A DNA stretch of 64,000 nucleotides from Ostreococcus mediterraneus (Eukaryota; Chlorophyta; Mamiellophyceae; Mamiellales; Bathycoccaceae). The stretch is taken from NCBI GenBank assembly GCA_012295225.1, contig WMKK01000018.1, positions 286,898 to 350,897 on the forward strand. Reading direction: 5' to 3'. This document shows positions 38,526-48,346 of this stretch, one piece after another. The notes beneath the pieces are model-generated. The model was not told the DNA's origin, made no database searches, and saw only the letters and a list, made by a program, of their open reading frames with translations. Within the stretch, counting starts at the first letter, position 1; each line of letters begins with the position of its first letter. A program made the translations under genes and the position numbers.

Positions 38526-38750
38526 GATCATCATCATAATCATAATCATCATCATAATCATCATCATCATCGATGCGCACCCCTGGCATCGCATCGCATC
38601 GCTCGGTCGCCCCCCGTCGCGTCTCCCGCGCGCATCGTCGTCGTCGTCGTCGTACCTGTGTCGTGATACAGCCATCATCATCATCGTCGTCGTCGTCGTC
38701 GCGCACGTCGCGCACGTCGCGCACTGACGCGCGTCGTCGTCGTCGTCGTC
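38526..38750. repeat. ATC/TCG trinucleotide repeat cluster
   Basis: ATC/ATA units at 38526-38572, then TCG units near 38636-38654, ATC-TCG units 38673-38700 and CGT units 38731-38750. Non-coding by context. Confidence 0.85.
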
Positions 38751-38859
38751 GCGCGCGTCGGTCGCGCATCCGTTCGCGGCGACGCCTCGACCGGCGACGC
38801 CTCGATTTTGGTCGTCTGGTGTGATAAGAACGCGCGCGCGCCTTAGTGTGAACGAAAAT

Positions 38860-38901
38860 CGCCTGTATGTGCACGCGTCGCGCCTGTATGTGTACGCGTG
38901 A
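38860..38901. repeat. 21-bp tandem duplication
   Basis: Two copies of a 21-bp unit starting CGCCTGTATGTGCACGCG and CGCCTGTATGTGTACGCG, head to tail. Confidence 0.8.
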
Positions 38902-38915
38902 ACTAAGTACCAACT

Positions 38916-38940
38916 ACGTACCCATCTGTGTTGGGTACGT
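38916..38940. repeat. 9-bp inverted repeat (hairpin)
   Basis: Arms ACGTACCCA and TGGGTACGT pair perfectly around a 7-nt loop. It sits left of the piggyBac-type gene and could mark an element end, but no matching copy was seen on the right. Confidence 0.7.
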
Positions 38941-39490
38941 CGCGTTCGGATGCGTGCACGGACGAATCGTGTGGTTTTCATTACGACGTGTTCTCGTGTG
39001 TAAAACGTATACTATATGCGTTTTCTACACATGATGGTACCATGTATGTCTGGAGTATATCCTTGTATGCCGCTATTGGACATATGTGTCCCACAGCGGC
39101 GCTGTTTTGTAACGTTCTACGACCCATATGTCCGAGAATATCGAAAAGTCCACGCATCGCGCCGCCTGGTGATGTAAAACCCCAGCTCGGCTGTCGCACG
39201 CGACCGAGGCGTCGTCGCGCATCGACGCGCCATTGCATGCACATCAATGCACAGTGGCGAGTTGCGAGTTGACGAGCCTGGAGACGCCGTAAAGGCGAAT
39301 ATCGTAGAGTCATTTTTTGACCATTCGATCGCACTCGTGACGCGGCGTCCAGGTGTCTCTGAGCGAGGCGCGAGGCGGCGAAGGTGCGCGACGCGCGGTG
39401 TGGATTTGAAAACATTGAATTTGAATTGTCGGTGAATTAGTGTCGACGACGGCGGGGAGCGCGCATTGCGAACGCTGCAGGTAGGTTGAA

Positions 39491-41203
39491 ATGGTGCCAT
39501 TGCAAGCGATTGATCCGAATGTACCGCGAGCGGAGCGTGTGAGTGCGACGCCGCCGCGTTTGGTGGACGAAGACGACGAGGAGGAAGTGGTCAGCTCTGA
39601 CAGCGACAGCGATGTTGGCGCTCAATTACCCGGTCGCCCCGTCGCTCGCGACCCTTACAGTGACTCAGAAGCAGATAGAATTATAGAAAACATATTTGCA
39701 GGCACTGACGTTGTCCCAGAGTTGCACGAGCAGCAACGTGCGGACACTTTCACCACGTCGGGCACCCATGGCGCGACGTGGTGTAGAAAATTGCACTGCA
39801 CCCAGCCGCAAGCTTTCGCGGAAGTTCAAGGCATGCGGACTTCCTCGCGTCGTGGAAGGCGCTCTTTGGACAACACTAACTTTGAACCTATCGATTACTG
39901 GCGAATGTTCATCACAGACGATATGTTAGACGATATAGTGTGCGCGACACGTGTCCGAGTAATTCAGCGCACGGCGCGCACACCACCAGATTTTTACGCA
40001 GCGCGACACGGGGCCGCCGCATGGCCTAGTCGCACGCTGAGGAAGCAAGAACACAAACCGATGACGAAAAAAGACCTTGAGCAGTTTTTTGGCATCGCGT
40101 ACGGCCTCGGAGTCGCATACAAGCGCGGTATTCAGGATGCATTCAGTGATGATTGGCTAATTGGTGTGCCTTGGGTGCAACGTGTCATGAGCTTTGGAAA
40201 GTTTCAGCGGTTGAAGAACAGCTTATCAGTTGATATCCCGCGTGAGAGAAATGTTGAACATGTTGACCCCATATCAAACCGTGACGTTTCCAAAATTGGA
40301 GTGCTGATGGAGAAGTTCAAAAAAAGATGCTTGCATGTGTATCAACCAAAGGCTGAACTGTCTTACGACGAGCAAGTTGCCAAGACGAATACTCGATTCT
40401 CAAAGTTGCAGCAGCGACTTCGGCACAAAAAGTACAATGGTATTCAAATATACTCGCTGTGTGAGGCCGGATCCGGGTATTTAGTGACGTTTGTGACGAG
40501 GCAGCCGACGCCGGAGTTCTCGATAGAGGGAGCTATGTTTTCACTCCTCAAAGATGTCAGCGACAAGTGGCATAGAGTGTACGCGGACAACTTATTCATC
40601 AGTACGAAAACGTTGAGATGGTGTAAAGATAATGGTATTTATTTATGCGGCACGGCGCGTACGACGCATGGCTTTCCGGCGGCAATTTCCAGAAAATTTG
40701 GTGGGGCATTAGAAGAGGGTGAATATAGTTGGAGAATGACACGCGACGGTCTCTGCGCGATAGCTTGGCACGACTCGGTTGTCACTCAATTTATGTCCAA
40801 TTGGCACAATCCAGAAGCGATGGATGTTATACGACGTAGAGAGAAAGGCCAGAGGGATCGATCGTCCCGGAATGCACCGAAAGTTGCCGCCGATTACAAC
40901 AAATTCATGGGTGGTGTTGACCAGCTCGATGCGTTGCGGGGTACCTACACATGCAGAATCAAGGCGAAGAAGTGGTATTTCTCGCTGTTGTGGTGGATGT
41001 TGGACGTCGCCATGATCAATGCGCATCACGTTTACTGCGTTGAAGAGGGAAAGGCTAAGCGCAAGCCAATGACACGCGACAAATTCATCAAAAGCGTGGT
41101 AGAATCACTGATTGCCAAAGATGAGCATCCCGACGCGCCAGAGGTCGAAAACGACGGAAGCGGGATAAAACGCGCGCGCAGTGAGACAGGAACGAAGATG
41201 TGA
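39491..41203 (+). CDS. piggyBac-type transposase (DDE_Tnp_1_7)
   Basis: 570 aa. The acidic N-terminus (DEDDEEEVVSSDSDSD) is normal for the family. Core blocks: EQFFGIAYGLGVAYKRGIQD, SYDEQVAKT (first Asp), VYADNLFISTKTL (second Asp), YNKFMGGVDQLDALRGTY (third Asp), and AKKWYFSLLWWMLDVAMINA. The three catalytic Asp positions and the MGGVD block all seem present and the frame is unbroken. Composition is less CG-rich than neighbouring genes. The C-terminal Cys-rich domain that binds the element ends is missing from this frame; a CxxC...CxxC reading lies just downstream in another frame. No TTAA-bounded inverted ends were found, so it may be domesticated or have lost its ends. Confidence 0.88.
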   Translation: MVPLQAIDPNVPRAERVSATPPRLVDEDDEEEVVSSDSDSDVGAQLPGRPVARDPYSDSEADRIIENIFAGTDVVPELHEQQRADTFTTSGTHGATWCRKLHCTQPQAFAEVQGMRTSSRRGRRSLDNTNFEPIDYWRMFITDDMLDDIVCATRVRVIQRTARTPPDFYAARHGAAAWPSRTLRKQEHKPMTKKDLEQFFGIAYGLGVAYKRGIQDAFSDDWLIGVPWVQRVMSFGKFQRLKNSLSVDIPRERNVEHVDPISNRDVSKIGVLMEKFKKRCLHVYQPKAELSYDEQVAKTNTRFSKLQQRLRHKKYNGIQIYSLCEAGSGYLVTFVTRQPTPEFSIEGAMFSLLKDVSDKWHRVYADNLFISTKTLRWCKDNGIYLCGTARTTHGFPAAISRKFGGALEEGEYSWRMTRDGLCAIAWHDSVVTQFMSNWHNPEAMDVIRRREKGQRDRSSRNAPKVAADYNKFMGGVDQLDALRGTYTCRIKAKKWYFSLLWWMLDVAMINAHHVYCVEEGKAKRKPMTRDKFIKSVVESLIAKDEHPDAPEVENDGSGIKRARSETGTKM

Positions 41204-41302
41204 GAAAATATACCCGTGTACATTTAAGCGTCGTCGACGTTGCAAGAACTGTTACAATCGTTACGGTGTCATTAGCACGCCTAAAACTGGTCGTAGCGCG
41301 CG

Positions 41303-41334
<32 letters not shown>

Positions 41335-41384
41335 CTCTTCGTTGCGTCGACTGCATCGGCGAATGGCGCAAGCGCGAAACATAG
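39491..41384 (+). mobile_element. piggyBac-like DNA transposon, ends undefined
   Basis: Minimum extent: transposase plus the downstream Cys-rich frame. TTAA occurs at 41224-41227 on the right and at about 38207 on the left, but sequence next to them is not inverted-repeat related. A 9-bp inverted pair (GGACATATG 39078-39086, CATATGTCC 39125-39133) is internal to the left side. Confidence 0.6.
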
Positions 41385-41719
41385 TGCTCCTACGTTGTAT
41401 TCTTATGTATCTTCACCTCTTTTCACCTTGATCTGAGCACCCATGACGAAATAAGGAGTCATTGGACGCGCGCGTCCATGAAGGGCTTTGTGTCGGTCAG
41501 CGTGCGAAAGGAGCCACAGACCCACGCCGACGACACCCACGCGCGCTCGTCGTCGTCGTCGAGACCGTGCGCGGGACCGCGACGCGACGCGTTTCATCAC
41601 CACCGCGCGCGTCGTGTCGCGTCGCCGCGTCGTCGTCGCGCGTCTTCACGCACGAGACCGTTCGAGACGCATAAACCCGCGCTCGAGGGAGGCCCGCGCG
41701 AGGTCGACGCGCGTCGACG
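41204..41719. other. 516-bp gap with a CxxC...CxxC frame and GAC repeat
   Basis: A frame offset by one from the transposase runs to 41384. It reads RRRCKNCYNRYG (Cys codons 41241 and 41250), an Asp run from a (GAC)n repeat (41303-41332), and RCVDCIGEWRKRE (Cys codons 41343 and 41352). The rest is the upstream region of the OPR-RAP gene, with Arg/Ser-coding noise and no other gene seen. Confidence 0.45.
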
Positions 41720-44700
41720 ATGACGTCGGCGACGTCGGCGACGTCGGCGGCATCACTGGCGTTGTGTCGTCGTCGTCGTCGTGGTCGGTGGACGACGACG
41801 ACGACGACGCGCGCGAGCGGGGGACGGCGGGGGACGGCGGCGCGCGCCGCGGCGTCCGAGTCGTCGACGTGGATTGAGGATGACGGCGATGGCGATGGCG
41901 GTGGGCGTGGGCGTGGGCGCGGGCGCGGGCGCGAAGGGCGGAGTTCGTCGTCGTCGATGTCGTCGTCGTCGTCGATGTCGATGTCGCGGAGAGGGGCGAG
42001 ACGCGGGGATGAGGTGTGGGACGCGCAGGCGAGCGGGGCGTACGGCGCCGCGGCGGAACGCGTGAGTAGCGGCGGACGCGGAGGGCATGGGCGCGGAGGA
42101 CGAACGAGTGAAGGTCGAGGAGGGCGTGGACGAATGAGTGGTGGTCGTGGACGAGGGCGAAGTAGTGGTGGTGGTCAAAATAGGAGGAGTAGCGTCGCGA
42201 GCGGCGGACGCGGAGGACGGGACGGCGAAAGCGGCGATGAAAGCGGCGACGCGTCGTCGTCGTCGGGGAAAAAGACGCATTGGCAAACGTCCGAACAGAT
42301 TACTCGGTCGAATTTTTATCGCGAGCTCAACGCCGAAGTCGCGGCGTTTGAAGATGTTGAAGATTTGCTTGATTTCGCGGCGAACAACGTGGCGACGATG
42401 AATGTCGTCAACTTGTCGACGTCGATTCATAAAATTGGGAAATTAAACTCGATGCGTGGACGGAGAACCAAGGTGAGCATCGTCGACGATGAGAGGTACG
42501 TCGCGCTCACCTCGCGCGTGCGAGAGTTGCTCAAGATGAGCGATCAAGGTGAACATCCTGTTGGGAATTTCGGCGTGCGCGAGCTGGCATCCATACTGTG
42601 GGGCATGGCGCACGCCGGCGTTACGACGCACAGCGGCGACCAAGCCTTGGGTGCGGTGATTAAGCGCATGATTAAAATGTCTGAGAAAAACATGAACGCT
42701 CAAAACGTGAGCAACTCGTTGTGGGCGTATGCGACGATGCATAACTCTGTCAAGGTGAATCATGAATTCTTGCACGCGTTGGAGGCGTTGTGCGTTCAAG
42801 TCATGGATGATTTCGCGCCGCAAGGAATCAGTAACTCCTTGTGGGCGTTCGCGACGACGGGGTACACGTTGCAACCAGAGGTGATGGAGGCGTTTTGTCG
42901 CGCCATCGTGCGACACGTGAAAGATTTCAAATCCATGGAATTCTCCAACGTGATTTGGGCGCTGGCGACGATGCGCGTCGACGACTACGATTTAACGGAA
43001 ACGGTGAACATATTGCTCGATGAAATTCACGCCAATATCAAGGCGTATCCAAACATGTGGAGCGCGCAAAGCGTGAGCAATACGCTGTGGGCGATGGCGA
43101 CGCTTTCGGGGTCGAGTCATTCGCCAGTGGTGATGCGCCCCAGACACGACGATTTGTTGCGAACAATGGTCATGTACGTCGAACGCAAGGTGTCTTCCTT
43201 TATCGCTCAAGGTTTGGCGAACACGCTGTGGGGATTCGCCACGCTCGATTTTACCCCGTCACTTCGCATGCTTGAAGTCGTCACCGAGAGTTGGTTGCTT
43301 TTTGTCGACGACATGAGTCCTGGCGAATCGAGCAACTTGTTGTGGTCGTATGGAAACTTGCGATTCAACCCGGGAGTAGAAGTCTTGAACAAAGTGAGCG
43401 AGTTGTTACTCAACACGGCAGTGGAAGATTTCAACCTGACTATCATTTCAAACACATTGTGGGCGTTTGCAAACTTTGACTATCTTCCTCGCGAAGAAGT
43501 CATGCAGCACATCTTGCGCGCGAGCAAGCACTACTACGACATGGAGGACGAACCCGTCACGTCACAGAGTTTGAGCAACATTCTCTGGTCACTGGCGAAT
43601 TTATCCTACATTCCCGACGACGACGTGTTGCAAAGTATCACCACGCGCTCGCTCGGAGAGGTGAGAAATGACGGCTACACCGAGCAAGGATTGAGCAACA
43701 CTGTGTGGTCGTGGGCGACGTTGGGCATCAATCCCGGGCCAGAGGTGATGCACGAATTTTCCAACGCGTGCGCGAAACGACTGCCAGGATTTACCTCCCA
43801 AGGGTTGTCCAACACGTTGTGGGCGTTCTCCGTTCTCGAACATTGGCCCGAGCCTTACGTCGTGGACATGTTTCGTGAACGAATGACTGAAATCGACAAC
43901 AAGTTCACGTACAAGATTGACTTGACGCAATTCTTCATTGCCACGTTGACATTTGAGCGATTCAGCGCGTTTGGATCTTTTTTCACCAACCCCAGCACGC
44001 GTGAGCGCGCTGAACGGGCGTGGAAAGAATTAAGTTGCAGCAAAGTCGTCATCTCCAGCATGCATCGCGAGGTGAGCGAGTCATTGAACGAAATGGGTGT
44101 ACCGCATCAACTTGAGTTTGTCACCGAAGACGGATTGTTCTCGCTCGACATCGTGCTCAAGAATAGAAAAGTTGCCATTGAAGTGGATGGTCCATCGCAC
44201 TTTGCCAGAAACAAGCCCACGCGACGTTTGGGCTCGGACGCGTTGCGGCGGCGGCACTTGGAGTCGTGCGGGTGGACGGTGATTAACGTCGTGTGGTACG
44301 AATGGGCCGAGCAGAGCAAGCTCAACCGACGCACTGGGTACTTAGCCAACGTATTGTACTCGCAAGCCGGGTTGTCATTGATCGATGTCTCGCCTAAAGA
44401 CGAAGACTTGTCCGATAGCGGCATGGTGGGCTTGATGGGACGCTCCGAAGGCGAAGGCGCGGAGAATGTCACGACGCGCCGCGAAGGCACTCGGTTGATT
44501 ATTGAAAACGTGTCAGCGGCGACGGATGCCACCGTCGACCCCGCCAGTGACGCCGCGACAATGCTTACCGGTCAGAACACTCCACCATTGGACGACTTTG
44601 CGCCGCCAGTGAAACCAATGATAGATTTGGGCGCGCCTCGACTGAAATCGAGGAGCGACATTCGCGACTACCGCGACGTCGTCGGGACAAAGCCCACGGC

Positions 44701-45058
44701 ATCGAGTGTTTCGCCGCCACAGCGACAACAACAACGATCATCATCGTCATCGTCATCGAAACCAACCACGCTCGCCGCGAGCGGGTACGGCATGATGACT
44801 GACGACAAAGACGAAAACGACGACGCCTCTTCCTCGCGAAGACGCGACCCCGCGCCTCGCGCCGTCAGACGCGTCGCCTCCACCGGCACCACCGCGCGTG
44901 CTGGTGTCGCAAAACGTGTGATTCGTTCACAACAACCATCCTCATCGTCGTCATCCATGCCTCCACCGCGAGGCGCCGCGAGGCCCAGACGCCGACGCCG
45001 CGTCGACGCCGCCGCCGACGACGACGACGACGACCAGCAGGGTCCAATCATAGTATAG
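41720..45058 (+). CDS. OPR-type RAP-domain organelle RNA-binding protein
   Basis: 1112 aa. An organelle leader (MTSATSATSAASLALCRRRR) is followed by a Gly/Arg RGG-type region (about 55-165). Eleven helical repeats with the core SNxLWAxAxL lie between about 285 and 710 (for example SNSLWAYATM, SNTLWAMATL, SNTVWSWATL); this is the OPR/FASTK-type repeat. The RAP domain is at about 795-865: LNEMGVPHQLEFVTEDG, KVAIEVDGPSHFARN, GWTVINVVWYEW. Such proteins bind single chloroplast or mitochondrial transcripts for stability, splicing or translation. The tail is Ser/Asp-rich. The RGG region is an uncommon addition. The target RNA cannot be read from sequence. Confidence 0.9.
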   Translation: MTSATSATSAASLALCRRRRRGRWTTTTTTRASGGRRGTAARAAASESSTWIEDDGDGDGGGRGRGRGRGREGRSSSSSMSSSSSMSMSRRGARRGDEVWDAQASGAYGAAAERVSSGGRGGHGRGGRTSEGRGGRGRMSGGRGRGRSSGGGQNRRSSVASGGRGGRDGESGDESGDASSSSGKKTHWQTSEQITRSNFYRELNAEVAAFEDVEDLLDFAANNVATMNVVNLSTSIHKIGKLNSMRGRRTKVSIVDDERYVALTSRVRELLKMSDQGEHPVGNFGVRELASILWGMAHAGVTTHSGDQALGAVIKRMIKMSEKNMNAQNVSNSLWAYATMHNSVKVNHEFLHALEALCVQVMDDFAPQGISNSLWAFATTGYTLQPEVMEAFCRAIVRHVKDFKSMEFSNVIWALATMRVDDYDLTETVNILLDEIHANIKAYPNMWSAQSVSNTLWAMATLSGSSHSPVVMRPRHDDLLRTMVMYVERKVSSFIAQGLANTLWGFATLDFTPSLRMLEVVTESWLLFVDDMSPGESSNLLWSYGNLRFNPGVEVLNKVSELLLNTAVEDFNLTIISNTLWAFANFDYLPREEVMQHILRASKHYYDMEDEPVTSQSLSNILWSLANLSYIPDDDVLQSITTRSLGEVRNDGYTEQGLSNTVWSWATLGINPGPEVMHEFSNACAKRLPGFTSQGLSNTLWAFSVLEHWPEPYVVDMFRERMTEIDNKFTYKIDLTQFFIATLTFERFSAFGSFFTNPSTRERAERAWKELSCSKVVISSMHREVSESLNEMGVPHQLEFVTEDGLFSLDIVLKNRKVAIEVDGPSHFARNKPTRRLGSDALRRRHLESCGWTVINVVWYEWAEQSKLNRRTGYLANVLYSQAGLSLIDVSPKDEDLSDSGMVGLMGRSEGEGAENVTTRREGTRLIIENVSAATDATVDPASDAATMLTGQNTPPLDDFAPPVKPMIDLGAPRLKSRSDIRDYRDVVGTKPTASSVSPPQRQQQRSSSSSSSKPTTLAASGYGMMTDDKDENDDASSSRRRDPAPRAVRRVASTGTTARAGVAKRVIRSQQPSSSSSSMPPPRGAARPRRRRRVDAAADDDDDDQQGPIIV

Positions 45059-45751
45059 CACACATAGTCCTATATAATACAAAACCATGACACCCATCAT
45101 GGCCACCATCTACGCGTATATATAGGTAAAACTCCATCAATATATGTCTCAGCCACAACTCGTCTCGCCCGGCCGCCCCGCGCCTCGACGCCGTAACGCG
45201 ACGCGCGACGGTTCTCGGCGCTCGCACGGACGACGACGACGACGACGACGGAGGTACGCCACCGCGACCGCGCTGCGTGATTTCTTTCCCACCTTTCCCC
45301 GACCGCGCGCGCACGCGCCGGGCGACGACGCGACGCGAGACGCGACGATGACGCGCGCGCGCGAGACGTCGCGTCAGCGGGCGTTTTCCACGGACCTCGC
45401 ATTCCACGACCGCGTGTCGCGCCGCACGTGCGCGGTCCGCGATCGGCGTGCGCGGATATCGCGCGATCGAATTCGTCCGCGCGTAAAACCGCGCGCGGCG
45501 GTGCCGAGCGGTCGTCGCCGCGCGCGTGGTGCGGAGGAATTCATCGTGGATGACCACGCCTCGGGCTAGAGGGTTTTGCAGCGCTTTTCGCGCGCGAACG
45601 CGCGCGTTTGCCGTCGCTTTTGCGTCGTACTGACTGGTGTGTATCGTCACGTGCGCGGTGGTCACGTGCGTGTGTAGTGTGTCTAACGCTATAGGACGCG
45701 ACATCGTGTTGATATATATATAGGTGTGTGTCTGGGCGCGTCGGGCGGGAC
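45059..45751. other. 693-bp gap upstream of LARP1
   Basis: AT-rich patches at 45105-45145 and 45710-45723 flank a CG-rich centre. A TATATATA run at 45116-45123 lies 58 bp past the OPR stop and 21 bp ahead of a 141-codon Arg-rich plus-strand ORF (45144-45569). That ORF reads as low-complexity sequence and is not accepted as a gene. Confidence 0.45.
45713..45722 (+). promoter_or_regulatory. TATA box of LARP1
   Basis: TATATATATA begins 39 bp before the LARP1 ATG at 45752. With the usual 25-30 bp to the start site, the 5' leader would be only about 7-14 nt. Confidence 0.55.
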
Positions 45752-47154
45752 ATGTCGGCGTGGGCCAAGGTTGTCGCCGGAGGCGCGGGCGCGGGGTCGA
45801 GCGAGGATGGTGGAGGACACGTTGGCGCGGGGTCGAGCGAGGATGGTGGAAGACGCGTTGGCGCGAATCATTCGGATGGAGGAGGTGAGGTGAATGCGAC
45901 GGTGATGGGTGGTGGTGGTGGTGGTGGTCACGAGAACGCCGCGTCGGCGGGTTTGGGTTCGGGTAGGCAACAGACGCCGACTGGGACGACTGCGACGACG
46001 ACTGCGACGACTGCGGCGCTCGATAAGCCCGCGTGGGGGAAGCCGAGTGGTGGTGGTGACGTTCAAGATGGTGGTGCGTCGGATGGTGGCAATGGTGATA
46101 AAGCGACGGGCACGGTGGCGGCGTTGGCGGCGGTGAAACCCGTGACGTGGCCCACGCTCGGCGACGCGAAGAATCCCGACTTGAAGCCCGAGTTTGTGCC
46201 CGCATCCACTGGGGCGAATGCCAACGCCTCGGGCGGTGGTGGTAAGAAGAAGGGTGGTCAAGGCGCTAAGGGTGGTCAGGGAAGCGGCGATAACAGATCC
46301 AATGCCGGTCGAGGCGGCGGGCGCGGTGGGCAAGGTGGCGGGCGAGGCGGCGGGCGAGGCGGAGGCGCCGGCGGGCGAGGCGGTCAAGGGCACAACAATG
46401 CCGCGTGGGGACGAAATAATAATCAACAGCAACAAAGCGGTCGTGGGTACGCGTACGGCGAAGGTCGTCCTGGGCGCGGCGCTGGTCGAGGCGGAGGAAA
46501 TAAAAACAACTACAACAATGGCGACGGTAGCGGACACAACTCCAGTCACTTTGCGCAGCACGCACCGTACGACACCGGATTTTACATGGCGCGCGGCGGA
46601 GGAAGCGGAGGCGGAGGCGCCCACATGTACTACCAACCCCAACACGTGGCGGCGATGCAACACAACGCGCAGGCGAGTCAAATGCCCCAACGCGAACAAA
46701 TTCTCGCCGCGGTGAAACAGCAAGTCGAGTATTACTTTAGCGTGGAAAATTTGTGCAAAGATTTATTCTTGCGGTCAAAGATGGATCCCGTGGAAGGATG
46801 GATTTCATTATCTGTCATCGCGAGTTTTAATCGCATTCGTATGATGACCCCAGAGCCGGCGATGGTGTACGAGGCGCTCGTAGGGTCGACGACGGTGGAA
46901 ATTAGCCAAGAGAAAGACAAAATTCGTAAGATGGGTGATTGGAAATCTTGGCTTATGGATGCCGATGCAACGGCGCGTGCGGCGGCGCAGAATGAGATTA
47001 CCGACAAAATGTACAAGGCTTCAGTGGACGCCGCCCCGGCGGCGGCTTCGATGCCCAAGTCTACCGAGAAGAAGAGCTCAAAGTCCAAGCTAAAGAAGGA
47101 TGAAGATGAAATGTTTGAAATGGATGAAGATTTTGGCGAGGACGAGGATGAAGA

Positions 47155-47187
<33 letters not shown>

Positions 47188-48202
47188 TTACGAAGAAGAC
47201 GACATGACGGATATCGACGTGAGTCGTTTAATGATTGTATCGCAGCGCCCAGGCCGAGGCGGCGGCGGCGGACAAAATCGAGGCGGACGACCGCCATCTG
47301 GAGCGAACACAGACGTCGCCACCGTCATTAACGATGGGCTGGCGTTTTATCAAAAAGACTTGAAGGGGCGAAAACAACCATCGGGTGTGGGGTCGCAAGG
47401 TGGGGCATCGTCTGGAAGCTGGCGCGACCGCGGTGCGGGAATGTCGGCGGCGGCGGTGCAATCTGGTTCGTGGCGCGAACGTACACATTTTTTTCCATCC
47501 TCTGTGCCCAAGGGCGAGGGCGCGCTCGGTGGTAACGACGTCGGTTGGTTGCTTGGTACTACGCCCACTGAGGGTGAATTTAACTGGCACACGGGCGCCG
47601 GATCCTCGGTTGGCTCTGATGCGGCGTTTGGCGCATCTCCCTCCCAACGCATGGCGCGCCGTTCGCATGTCGACGCTTCTCCACGCGATATACCTGCATT
47701 CCAGCACCCATCGCATACTTTGCTCGAAGACAACGGGTTCAAGCAACAAAAGTATAAAGCGTTTCACCAACGCGCAATCGACGAGCGCAAGCGCTTGGGA
47801 TGCGGTAACAGCGAGGAGATGAACACATTATTCAGATTTTGGAGTTACTTTTTGAGAGGCACGTTCAACGCAAAAATGTACAAGGAGTTTTGCCGTTTAG
47901 CGGAAGAAGACGCGCGCCATAACTATCACTATGGTTTGCAATGCTTGTTCCGATTCTATAGCTACGGCTTGGAAAAGCGATTTCGAAGCGCCGTCTATCG
48001 CGATTTTGAAGAGTTCACAATGCTCGACTACAAGTCTGGCTCACTTTATGGACTCGAGAAATTCTGGGCGTTCCATTATTACTTCCGTGGTAATGACCGT
48101 CCTGCGATTCGTGACGATATTAAGACCCTGCTTGATACCAAGTTTCGAACACTTCAAGATTTCCAACGCGCCAAGGAGGAGATGGCGAGAAACTCGCGTT
48201 AA
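45752..48202 (+). CDS. LARP1: La-related protein 1 (LaM + DM15)
   Basis: 816 aa. Start [13 protein letters not shown] is the first ATG after the TATA box. The N-terminal 300 residues are Gly/Arg/Asn-rich with RGG repeats ([19 protein letters not shown]). La motif at about 310-400: [20 protein letters not shown], then [16 protein letters not shown]. An acidic run follows (near 470-490). The C-terminal DM15 region (about 655-810) has three helical-hairpin repeats: [76 protein letters not shown]15 binds the mRNA cap and the first nucleotides of TOP mRNAs, so the protein controls ribosomal-protein translation and mRNA stability in the cytosol. The RGG-rich OPR gene is its upstream neighbour. Confidence 0.93.
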
Positions 48203-48346
48203 AAAGAAGAAGACGTGCGTCTTACTCGTGGGAGGAGAGCCAAGGCACACGAAGAGTCCAGTAGAAACCTTCGCGCGGAAACATATATAGCGTGGGCGTG
48301 GAAATATATTTATTCGTTCAACATCATGTTTCATGCACGTCTGTTA

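Larger units (their letters stand above)
38143..39490. other. 1.35-kb gene-free tract of simple repeats
   Basis: Holds a (CA)n run, C-rich sequence (38300-38420), trinucleotide ATC/TCG runs, a 21-bp tandem duplication, a hairpin and then AT-richer DNA before the transposase. Minus-strand frames here read as Asp or Arg runs and are not genes. It may contain the missing first exon of the double-ACT gene near its left end. Confidence 0.6.

Noticed and set aside
38156-38981. Minus-strand frames of 85-199 codons in the repeat tract
   Set aside because: They consist of Val-Cys, Asp or Arg runs translated from microsatellites.
38916-41460. Terminal inverted repeats for the piggyBac-type element
   Set aside because: No TTAA-flanked matching ends could be found by eye on both sides.
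45144-45569. 141-codon plus-strand ORF after a TATATATA run
   Set aside because: Almost pure Arg/Ala/Asp with no domain or periodicity; typical of CG-rich non-coding DNA.
45048-46723. Long minus-strand frames opposite LARP1 and its upstream gap
   Set aside because: They read as Arg/His/Thr/Val low complexity produced by GGC and GGT repeats of the real plus-strand gene.
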